A DNA stretch of 64,000 nt from Pseudomonadota bacterium. GTDB taxonomy: Bacteria; Pseudomonadota; Alphaproteobacteria; Sphingomonadales; Sphingomonadaceae. Where the stretch lies: the NCBI GenBank assembly GCA_023400405.1, contig JAEXFD010000016.1, positions 1 through 64,000 of the forward strand, in the 5' to 3' direction. The notes below the pieces were generated by a model that saw only the letters and a list, made by a program, of their open reading frames with translations, had not been told where the DNA came from and ran no database searches. Positions 18,741 to 25,458 of the stretch are shown here, one piece after another. Position numbers and translations under genes: made by a program. Position 1 is the stretch's first letter. Each line of letters begins with the position of its first letter.

Positions 18741-18769
18741 TTGACTCGGCGCGCGCGGGTGCATATGTC
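18741..18769 (+). promoter_or_regulatory. Candidate sigma-70 promoter for rpsM-rpsK-rpoA
   Basis: TTGACT at 18741-18746 and TATGTC at 18764-18769 are separated by 17 bases, about 130 bases before rpsM. It is the best match in the 359-base gap between the divergent DUF4173 gene and rpsM, which otherwise shows no gene. Confidence 0.5.
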
Positions 18770-18901
18770 GCGCATCTTGCGAAACACCGGTGCTGCGGCG
18801 GCGCTCATATGCGCTCGTCGTGCCACTGCATTTTCGGATCAACGCGACGAGATGAGGCGCAAGCTGCCATGCCGCGCCTCGTGGAGCTGGGAGAATAACA
18901 C

Positions 18902-19270
18902 ATGGCTCGTATTGCGGGTGTCAACATCCCGACCAACAAGCGCGTCGTCATCGCGCTGCAGTATATCCACGGCATTGGCCCGGCCAAGGCCAAGGAAATC
19001 ACCACCAAGCTGAACATCGCCGCCGAGCGCCGCGTGCAGGACCTCAGCGACCAGGAAGTCCTCCAGATCCGCGAGGCGATCGACGCCGGCTACACCGTGG
19101 AGGGCGACCTTCGCCGCCAGACCGCGATGAACATCAAGCGCCTGATGGACCTCGCCTGCTATCGCGGCCTTCGCCACCGCAAGGGCCTGCCGGTCCGCGG
19201 CCAGCGCACGCACACCAACGCGCGCACCCGCAAGGGCAAGGCCAAGCCGATCGCCGGCAAGAAGAAGTAA
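18902..19270 (+). CDS. rpsM: Ribosomal protein S13
   Basis: 30S head protein contacting the P-site tRNA. 122 residues: MARIAGVNIPTNKRVVIALQ at the start, the helix-hairpin-helix segment YIHGIGPAKAKEI, and the basic tail with RGQRTHTNARTRKGKAKP. rpsK follows 26 bases later. Confidence 0.98.
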   Translation: MARIAGVNIPTNKRVVIALQYIHGIGPAKAKEITTKLNIAAERRVQDLSDQEVLQIREAIDAGYTVEGDLRRQTAMNIKRLMDLACYRGLRHRKGLPVRGQRTHTNARTRKGKAKPIAGKKK

Positions 19271-19296
19271 GCTCAGGCTCGAAGGGATAGCAGCAA

Positions 19297-19686
19297 ATGG
19301 CACGTGAACCGCAGCGCCTTCGCCGTCGCGAGCGCAAGAACATCACCGCCGGCGTCGCGCATGTGAACGCCAGCTTCAACAACACCATGATCACCATCAC
19401 CGACGCGCAGGGCAATGCGATCAGCTGGTCCAGCGCCGGCATGATGGGCTTCAAGGGCAGCCGCAAGTCGACGCCCTACGCCGCGCAGGTCGCCGCCGAG
19501 GACGCCGGCCGCAAGGCCGCCGAGCACGGCGTGCGCACGCTCGAGGTCGAAGTGAAGGGCCCCGGCTCGGGCCGCGAATCGGCCCTGCGCGCGCTCCAGG
19601 CGGTCGGCTTCCAGATCACCTCGATCCGCGACGTGACGCCGATCCCGCACAACGGCGTCCGCCCCTCGAAGCGCCGTCGCGTCTAA
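19297..19686 (+). CDS. rpsK: Ribosomal protein S11
   Basis: 30S platform protein. 129 residues with NASFNNTMITITDAQGNAIS and the conserved C-terminus TPIPHNGVRPSKRRRV. A 101-base gap with no clear terminator separates it from rpoA. Confidence 0.98.
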   Translation: MAREPQRLRRRERKNITAGVAHVNASFNNTMITITDAQGNAISWSSAGMMGFKGSRKSTPYAAQVAAEDAGRKAAEHGVRTLEVEVKGPGSGRESALRALQAVGFQITSIRDVTPIPHNGVRPSKRRRV

Positions 19687-19787
19687 GTCCTGCACGTCGC
19701 CGCGGGCCGAGAGGCCGGCCTGCGGCACCTGCAGCAATACCCCGGCGGGCCCGATGCCTCAGGTCCCGCCCAACATGAGGAAAGCCC

Positions 19788-20861
19788 GTGTCGGTCAATG
19801 CTAAGAACTGGCAGGAACTCAAAAAGCCCACCGCGCTGGAGAAGAAGGCGGGTGGGGACAGCAAGCGCAAGGCGACCTTCGTCGCCGAGCCGCTGGAGCG
19901 CGGCTTCGGCCTGACGCTGGGCAATGCGCTGCGGCGCGTGCTCCTGTCGTCGCTGCAGGGTGCGGCGGTGACGTCGATCAAGATCGAGAACGTCCTCCAC
20001 GAATTCAGCTCGCTCGCCGGCGTGCGCGAGGACGTGACCGACATGGTCCTGAACGTGAAGCAGATCGCGCTGAAGATGCAGGGCGAAGGCCCCAAGCGCC
20101 TCCAGCTCGCCGCGACCGGCCCGGCCGAAGTGAAGGCGGGCGACATCGCGGTCTCGGGCGACATCGAAGTGATGAACCCCGAGCTGGTGATCTGCCACCT
20201 CGACGACGGCGCGACGCTCAACATGGAGCTGACCGCGGACACCGGCAAGGGATACGTCCCCGCCGCGAGCAACCGCCCGGCGGACGCCCCGATCGGGCTG
20301 ATCCCGGTCGATGCGCTGTACAGCCCGGTGCGCCAGGTGAGCTACAAGGTGGAGAACACCCGCGTCGGCCAGGAGCTCGACTATGACAAGCTGACGCTGT
20401 CGATCGAGACCGACGGGACGATCAGCCCCGAGGACGCGGTGGCCTATGCCGCACGCATCCTGCAGGACCAGCTGGCGCTGTTCGTGCACTTCGACGACAG
20501 CGCCGTGACGCGCTCGGCGCCGATCGGCATGGCCGCCCCGGCGGCGGGCGCGGCGGACGGCGGCGCGGGCGGCGACGCCTCGCAGATCAACCGCTATTTG
20601 CTCAAGAAGGTGGACGAGCTCGAGCTCAGCGTGCGCTCGGCGAACTGCCTGAAGAACGACAACATCATCTATATCGGCGACCTGGTGCAGAAGACCGAGG
20701 CCGAGATGCTGCGGACCCCGAACTTCGGCCGCAAGTCGCTCAATGAGATCAAGGAAGTGCTGTCGAGCATGGGCCTGCGGCTGGGGATGGAAATCCCGGG
20801 CTGGCCGCCGGAGAACATCGAAGAGATGGCCAAGAAGCTCGAACAGGAGATCATGGGCTGA
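19788..20861 (+). CDS. rpoA: RNA polymerase alpha subunit
   Basis: Scaffold for RNA polymerase assembly with a C-terminal domain for UP elements and activators. 357 residues from a GTG start at 19788 preceded by ATGAGGAAAG. The N-terminal domain carries EPLERGFGLTLGNALRRVLL at about residues 36-55 and the C-terminal domain ends with LRLGMEIPGWPPENIEEMAK. The usual downstream gene rplQ is absent. Confidence 0.98.
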   Translation: MSVNAKNWQELKKPTALEKKAGGDSKRKATFVAEPLERGFGLTLGNALRRVLLSSLQGAAVTSIKIENVLHEFSSLAGVREDVTDMVLNVKQIALKMQGEGPKRLQLAATGPAEVKAGDIAVSGDIEVMNPELVICHLDDGATLNMELTADTGKGYVPAASNRPADAPIGLIPVDALYSPVRQVSYKVENTRVGQELDYDKLTLSIETDGTISPEDAVAYAARILQDQLALFVHFDDSAVTRSAPIGMAAPAAGAADGGAGGDASQINRYLLKKVDELELSVRSANCLKNDNIIYIGDLVQKTEAEMLRTPNFGRKSLNEIKEVLSSMGLRLGMEIPGWPPENIEEMAKKLEQEIMG

Positions 20862-20870
20862 GCTTGGCGT

Positions 20871-20967
20871 CCGGGATTAGCGCGAGCTAATCCCGGTTCG
20901 ATCGCCAAGCCCGGCCGGCGGGTCGGCAAAGCCGAACCCGACCGACGACGCGGGATTTACTCCCGCG
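20871..20967 (+). repeat. rpoA 3' hairpins including a TTTAC-loop repeat copy
   Basis: CCGGGATTA...TAATCCCGG pairs at 20871-20896 just after rpoA. Further on are an imperfect GGGTCGGC/GCCGAACCC hairpin and the 7-bp stem CGCGGGA/TCCCGCG with loop TTTAC (20949-20967). A diverged copy of this last unit lies in the opposite orientation at 24305-24327. Confidence 0.75.
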
Positions 20968-20995
20968 TTGGGCTCCCGAGGCTAAAGGATATATG

Positions 20996-21024
20996 AAGGC
21001 CGTCCCGCGAGGGGCGGCCTTTTT
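20996..21024 (+). terminator. Rho-independent terminator downstream of rpoA
   Basis: An AAGGCCGTCCC / GGGGCGGCCTT stem (one G-T pair) with a GCGA loop is followed by TTTTT. It closes the rpsM-rpsK-rpoA transcript about 135 bases after the rpoA stop. Confidence 0.85.
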
Positions 21025-21097
21025 CGTCCCGGCAGCTTTGCGCCCCATAATCGGCGATTCCGGTCTCACGGGCTCGATCCCGAAAGCCGTCGTTCGT

Positions 21098-21751
21098 CTA
21101 GCGCCAGCGCTGCCCGTTTTGCGCGAAGCGCGCCTCGATCTCCGATACGCGGCGCCGCTGCGCAGGGGTTAATGCCGCGATGACCCGTCTGAACGCCGCA
21201 GGCTTCATCGTCCGAAGCTGGCCATAGTCGGTGTCCCGGCGCAGCCGGACCTTCCAGTCCGGCGGCCTATAGTCGACGCCGGCCGAGCCGAGCCTCCAGA
21301 AAATCATAGCCACCTGGTTCGGCGTGAACGCGCCCTTGTCGACGAAATCGATGAAATTCTGAGCGTCGAAATCGGGCGCCTTCTGCTCAAGCTTCAGCAG
21401 GGCGGTCATCACCCGCTGCTTGCGCGCGTCCTCGACCAGACCGCGCCGATGACGATCGACGAGCTTGCCGGTCGCTTCAGCGCCGAGCCGGCGCCCCTGC
21501 TCATCGATGCCGGCAATCTCGAACCGCTTAATGCACTCCGACCCGACCAGCAGCGCGGCGTCGGTTGCCTCGTTCTCAATCTCGAAATGGTATCGAAGAT
21601 CCTGCTGCCCGCACAGCTCGCACGTCCCGTCGGTCGCCTCCAGATCGAAGAAGCGGCCCGCATAGGACCATTCGCGCAACGCCGCCACCAGGGTGGTCGC
21701 GCGGCTGAGCGGCAATAGCGTTGCAGCCGCTCGTTCCGCCCACCCCGTCAC
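21098..21751 (-). CDS. CxxC zinc-finger-like protein of unknown function
   Basis: I do not recognise a named family. The 217-residue product has a CELCG motif at about residues 43-47 and, some 25 residues later, LLVGSECIKRF. Together these look like a small zinc- or nucleic-acid-binding module in which the protein tests for a conserved GSEC segment. The C-terminal half is basic and ends in AALTPAQRRRVSEIEARF. The GTG start at 21751 is four bases after the stop of the PemK-like gene, so it is the third gene of a leftward operon. A supporting role in that accessory operon is inferred. Confidence 0.65.
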   Translation of the reverse strand: MTGWAERAAATLLPLSRATTLVAALREWSYAGRFFDLEATDGTCELCGQQDLRYHFEIENEATDAALLVGSECIKRFEIAGIDEQGRRLGAEATGKLVDRHRRGLVEDARKQRVMTALLKLEQKAPDFDAQNFIDFVDKGAFTPNQVAMIFWRLGSAGVDYRPPDWKVRLRRDTDYGQLRTMKPAAFRRVIAALTPAQRRRVSEIEARFAQNGQRWR

Positions 21752-21755
21752 CGCC

Positions 21756-22481
21756 CTATCTCCTTTTCAGCGTGAGGGTCTTGGGGCCGAGCGGCTTTGC
21801 CGGCGCCGCGGCCATCGTGCCCGGCACGGGCGTCCCCGCCGCGACGATGGCCTGCGCCGGACCGAATGCGGCCCCCAACACCTTCTGCACGATCGCGAAG
21901 ATCGCCGTCAGATCGTCCGGCTCGACCTTGGGGTAGATCGCCTTCCCCTCGTGGACCAGCGGCCGGAGACGGTTGATGTTGACCGTGTAGAGGTGATCGC
22001 AAACCACGTAGGCGATCCGGCCTTCCTCCTGTCCCTTGGGATTGGGATTCTTGGATAGCTCGTGGAAGTGCGTGCCCGCCTTCTGCTTCCTGCTGGTGAC
22101 GGGAAGGATGACGCAGGTGTCGTGCAGCGAGTTGGCCGCACGAATGACGATGCCGGGATGCTCGCCGACGAACTCGGGCGCGTAGGCGTCGTGCGGAAAA
22201 TCTATCCAATACATCTGCGCCGTGCGCGGACGGCTGAGAATGCGGCGTTCGCGCCGGCTGATTGGCACATAACCGGCCTTGATAATCTCGTGGTGATGGG
22301 GAAACGGGTGTCCGGCTTCGGTTACAAGATCGGCTATGTCCGGCATGTTCGAAAAGTCGATCGGCACGTAGCCAGCAGCCAGCAGTTCCTCATCGGTCGG
22401 GAACGGCGGCTCCACATCCGTCTGATCCCCCGGACTATCCTTCGACATGATGGGGCTGCTGCTTCCTGGTTGGCCGGTCAT
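21756..22481 (-). CDS. PemK/MazF-like protein
   Basis: Residues about 88-205 resemble the PemK/MazF fold of type II toxin endoribonucleases: MYWIDFPHDAYAPEFVGEHP opens the first strands, and DTCVILPVTSRK is the typical core strand. The protein (241 residues) is longer than standalone MazF. An N-terminal segment contains two similar stretches, AAGYVPIDF and KAGYVPISR, and an Ala/Pro-rich tail follows the domain. The ATG at 22481 overlaps the upstream stop (ATGA). No short antitoxin-like gene is adjacent; the neighbours are a 381-residue winged-helix protein and a CxxC protein. Toxicity is untested. Confidence in the fold is moderate, in the function low. Confidence 0.6.
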   Translation of the reverse strand: MTGQPGSSSPIMSKDSPGDQTDVEPPFPTDEELLAAGYVPIDFSNMPDIADLVTEAGHPFPHHHEIIKAGYVPISRRERRILSRPRTAQMYWIDFPHDAYAPEFVGEHPGIVIRAANSLHDTCVILPVTSRKQKAGTHFHELSKNPNPKGQEEGRIAYVVCDHLYTVNINRLRPLVHEGKAIYPKVEPDDLTAIFAIVQKVLGAAFGPAQAIVAAGTPVPGTMAAAPAKPLGPKTLTLKRR

Positions 22482-23623
22482 TTCGGCGTGGCGGTGTTCA
22501 TAGGGCGGCTATATTCCCCGCGCAGCGCATCAAGCGCCACCTGGCGAAAGCCCGCCTCATATATCTCGATCTGCGTGCGCCGCTTGTAATAGGAGAGCCG
22601 GCGACCGGGTGTGTCGGCTTCGATCCGCATCCGCGCGACGCCTCGGATGCCCGGCGCGCGGCGGTGCTGTGCCAGCGTCACCAGCATGTCGAGGCTATAG
22701 CGACCGAGCAGATCGCTGCGTTCTTCCGATAGGTTGGCGGCTGCATCGAGCATCGTGCTGGTGAGCTGCGCGACGTCGTCACCTTCCGCGCGGTGATACA
22801 ACGCCGCGAAGTCTACCGGGAACAGCGGCTCCGCGTCCGCCTCGGCGCCGTCGAATATCCATGGTTCGTACCAAATCGCACCGATCTTCTCGAGGACGCC
22901 GACCCGCGTCCAAAAGTCTTCCCAGGCGCCATCCTTGCTGCGGCTCTTGGCGCGGTGCCGGACCGCCCAATCGCCGGAGGCCGATTTGGATCCACCGCTC
23001 AGGCGTAGCGCCCAGATCGAATGAATCCCGATCTCGAAAACTTTTCGCGCCGGATAGTCCTTGGGCGCGGTCTCGCTCAACGCGCTCACCGGCACACCGA
23101 ACGTCGCGTCGAGCTGGACCAGGCCATAAAGGTCGACCAGCATCCGCAGCAGCAGCGCATCGCCCGTTTCGCGGACCCGGCGGAGCATCGAGGCTTCCGT
23201 TTCGATCCCCGTCACGAGCGCAACGGGGAGAAAGATGGGGTCGCTATCCAGCGGGATTGGCTGAAGACGATATTGTGGATGGAGCTTCGTAGCGCTGTCG
23301 GTGCGCGCGACGAAACCATGCTCAATCAGCTCGTCGATTGCCACCTTGGCGCGCGGCTTTCCCATGCCGGTATGCTGTTCGCACGCCTTGGCCGACCATT
23401 TGCTGAGCTGATGGTCGCTGCCCGTCCCCGCAAGCAACACGATATAGGCCGTCACGAGGTTCAGCCGATTGCCGGTCTCCACCTCCCACAGGCGGTCCCA
23501 GGCCTTCCGATCGATCGCGAGGAAATTGCCGCCCCGACCGCGACCGCGCAGCCGATCAGCGTCAACTGATTCGGCTTTCGAGGACGCCGAACCGTCCAAA
23601 GGCGCATTTCCCGATCGTTCCAC
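22478..23623 (-). CDS. Winged-helix protein, possibly replication-initiator-like
   Basis: The 381-residue protein has an N-terminal segment (about residues 45-110: LVTAYIVLLAGTGSDHQLSK then GMGKPRAKVAIDELIEHGFV) that reads as a winged helix. The long C-terminal part has no motif I recognise. It is the first gene of a leftward operon, with repeated ATCAAGG elements 31-99 bases upstream of its start. That arrangement fits a plasmid or element replication initiator binding iterons, or a self-repressing regulator; neither is shown. The start is a GTG at 23623 without an obvious ribosome binding site, so a later start is possible. Confidence 0.6.
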   Translation of the reverse strand: MERSGNAPLDGSASSKAESVDADRLRGRGRGGNFLAIDRKAWDRLWEVETGNRLNLVTAYIVLLAGTGSDHQLSKWSAKACEQHTGMGKPRAKVAIDELIEHGFVARTDSATKLHPQYRLQPIPLDSDPIFLPVALVTGIETEASMLRRVRETGDALLLRMLVDLYGLVQLDATFGVPVSALSETAPKDYPARKVFEIGIHSIWALRLSGGSKSASGDWAVRHRAKSRSKDGAWEDFWTRVGVLEKIGAIWYEPWIFDGAEADAEPLFPVDFAALYHRAEGDDVAQLTSTMLDAAANLSEERSDLLGRYSLDMLVTLAQHRRAPGIRGVARMRIEADTPGRRLSYYKRRTQIEIYEAGFRQVALDALRGEYSRPMNTATPK

Positions 23624-23649
23624 ATCGCGCCGGTATCACAGTTTTTTGT

Positions 23650-23722
23650 CCCTATCAAGGGAATCAAAGCATTCAAGGTTATCAAGGTCATCAATTACAG
23701 CGTACCCTATCAAGGGAATCAA
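23650..23722. repeat. Spaced ATCAAGG repeats upstream of the winged-helix gene
   Basis: The 18-mer CCCTATCAAGGGAATCAA occurs at 23650-23667 and again at 23705-23722. A third related unit, ATCAAGGTCATCAA, starts at 23681. The ATCAAGG cores start at 23654, 23681 and 23709, so spacings are 27 and 28 bp. Each unit has the form ATCAAGG-N2-ATCAA. Possible iterons or operator sites. Confidence 0.75.
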
Positions 23723-23800
23723 GAAACAGGCGACCATGCAAACGATTCAATTTTGATGTGTAAGCGATGAGAAATCAAGCGCTTAGCGATATGGCGCACA

Positions 23801-23829
23801 TTGAGTTTTTAACTCCTTGAGCCTATATA
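23801..23829 (+). promoter_or_regulatory. Strong sigma-70-like promoter
   Basis: TTGAGT at 23801-23806 and TATATA at 23824-23829 are separated by exactly 17 bases. Transcription would begin near 23836 and meet a terminator within about 85 bases, with no open reading frame between. Confidence 0.65.
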
Positions 23830-23835
23830 TGGCCT

Positions 23836-23923
23836 ACAGCTTCGGCTGCTCGGCCCTACCGGCCTTTTGGAATTACACCGCAAGGTGCTAGGGGAGATCG
23901 TCGCGAGAGGGTCTCCCCTTTCC
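23836..23923 (+). ncRNA. Candidate small structured RNA
   Basis: Four hairpins stand in a row: CAGC-UUCG-GCUG (23837-23848), GGCC-CUACC-GGCC followed by four U (23852-23868), CACC-GCAA-GGUG (23876-23887), and a terminal 7-bp stem GGGGAGA/UCUCCCC (23891-23918) followed by UUUCCUC. UUCG and GCAA are stable tetraloops common in real RNAs. A promoter is correctly placed upstream. No known RNA family is recognised. The 888-base region 23624-24511 holds no protein gene I can support. Confidence 0.55.
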
Positions 23924-24304
23924 TCATCTGGATCCTAGACTAGACATCGATGGTCCCTTGCGAGCGCCGATATACTCGGCGCTGGGGAGCCCCAACGGCG
24001 CCGCCCTTTCGTTCCCGAACGACAATCGACCGCCCGTGTAATCCGCCAACCACAGCCCGGCGCTGAAGCATCGGTCGTGCACCGGCCAGTTTACGACCCG
24101 ACTGGCGGATTCCAGCAAAAGCTGACGCTCACATCAACGACACCGAATATCTTGTGTTGGTCGAAAGCGGTCGGCTGCGCTGACCCGCGGAAAACGGCAG
24201 CTTTCTTGCGTCGATCATCTGAAACCTGCACGACCGCAGCCGGGCCATTTTCCGCCGCAACGCGTACGGCCCATGCGCCACCCACCGCCACCACCAAACA
24301 GCCC

Positions 24305-24360
24305 GTCACGGGAGTAAATCCCGTGACGTCGAAGCTCCGCTTCGCCGAGCCCGGCCGGCC
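24305..24360 (-). repeat. TTTAC-loop hairpin repeat, copy 2
   Basis: On the minus strand this reads as a 9-bp stem GTCACGGGA/TCCCGTGAC around the loop TTTAC, preceded by a CGAAGC/GCTTCG stem and CCGGCCGG. The same series follows rpoA at 20911-20967 in the opposite orientation. The stem bases differ but pairing is kept. Confidence 0.7.
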
Positions 24361-24408
24361 TTGTGCGTCTCGCTTCCAGCTGCGCTGGGCGCGTGCGCAC
24401 TTGCGGCC

Positions 24409-24437
24409 TTGACATCGTCACGCTAATCTGGTACAAA
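24409..24437 (+). promoter_or_regulatory. Candidate promoter for the terminase genes
   Basis: A perfect TTGACA at 24409-24414, a 17-base spacer and TACAAA at 24432-24437 lie 75 bases before the terminase small-subunit-like gene at 24512. Confidence 0.6.
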
Positions 24438-24511
24438 TCAAGAACACTGCCGTCCTGCGCCTCCGTTGCGCCGGGCGGCTTTTGCGTTTCCGGGGCAGCG
24501 GGAGTGGGGCG

Positions 24512-25204
24512 ATGGCGAAGCGGGTGGGGCTTGGCGGGCCCGGGCGGACGGCTCGGGTGGGGGAGGCTTTGGCGGGTTCCGCCGGCACTGGCGGCGGTGC
24601 GGGTGGAGGGCTGGCGGGGTTGGGCGGGCTCGGGGACGCGGGCGGCGTTGGGCAGGGGGCTCCTGCCGCCATCGCCAATGACGATCGCGTCGTGCGGCCG
24701 GCGATCAATCGCAAGACGCAGGTGATCCGCACCGGCGGGGCGCGCTGGTCTCAGCGGGCGGAGCGGGTGTTCCTCGAAGAGCTGGCCGCCACCTGCAACG
24801 TCCGCGCGGCCTGCGCCAAGGCGGGCTTTTCGACCACTGCCGTCTATCAGCGGCGCAAGAAATGGCCGGGCTTTGCGGAGGAATGGGCCGAGTGCCTGGA
24901 GCAGGGCTATGCGCGGCTGGAGATGACGCTGGTCGAGCTCGCCACCGACAGCCTGCGGCGCGTGGCGATCGGGGCGGCGGCGGCGGGCGGGGACGAGGAC
25001 GGGGAGCCGGCGATGTCGATCCCCGAGGCGATGAACCTGCTGCGGCTCCACCGCGCCGCCGTGAAGGGCGGGCCGGCGCAGCGCTATGACTCGCGGGCCA
25101 AGCCGGTCGATATCGAACAGGTTCGCTCGAGCATCCTGCGCAAGATCGAGGCGATCGAGCGGGGGGAGGCGAGGGTTCGGGAGCGGGAGGGGGCGGGGGA
25201 GTGA
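24512..25204 (+). CDS. Terminase small-subunit-like DNA-binding protein
   Basis: The first 60 residues are almost only Gly, Ala and Arg. From about residue 75 a helix-turn-helix module follows: RAERVFLEELAATCNVRAAC, AKAGFSTTAVYQRRKKWPGF, then a long helix. This resembles small terminase subunits of gene transfer agents and prophages, which recognise or gather DNA for the motor. The position before the large subunit gene supports this. I choose the ATG at 24512 (230 residues), which has GGAGTGGGG upstream, over the one at 24482. It ends in a charged tail with many Glu and Arg. Confidence 0.65.
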   Translation: MAKRVGLGGPGRTARVGEALAGSAGTGGGAGGGLAGLGGLGDAGGVGQGAPAAIANDDRVVRPAINRKTQVIRTGGARWSQRAERVFLEELAATCNVRAACAKAGFSTTAVYQRRKKWPGFAEEWAECLEQGYARLEMTLVELATDSLRRVAIGAAAAGGDEDGEPAMSIPEAMNLLRLHRAAVKGGPAQRYDSRAKPVDIEQVRSSILRKIEAIERGEARVREREGAGE

Positions 25205-25231
25205 GGGGTTTTGGGGCTTTTTGAGTGCCCC

Positions 25232-25430
25232 TCACCCTTCCCACGCCTTCGGCGCGGGCCATCATCAGGTGAACAGCGCCCCGCGCTGTTCAGGCCATGC
25301 CGGGGGCATGGCCGACCTGATGATCCTCTCCCACAGGGGGAGAGGGAGGTTTGGTCACCCTCACCCTTCCCGTCGCTTTGCGACGGGCCCCTTCCCTCTC
25401 CCAAAGGGAGAGGGAGGTTTGGGGGAGAGG
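25232..25430. repeat. Repeat cluster between the terminase genes, copy 2 of the 67-bp pair
   Basis: The 254 bases between the two terminase genes consist largely of repeats. 25259-25325 is the reverse complement of 14506-14572 with one mismatch. CTCTCCC/GGGAGAG palindromes and CCCTCACCCTTCCC blocks (25324-25420) follow. No gene or clear terminator is seen. Confidence 0.85.
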
Positions 25431-25458
25431 GGCTGCTGCATTTGCTTTGGAGGGTGGG

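Noticed and set aside
22482..23640. Antitoxin for the PemK-like gene hidden upstream
   Set aside because: The only upstream gene is the 381-residue winged-helix protein; no short AbrB/MazE-like frame was found.
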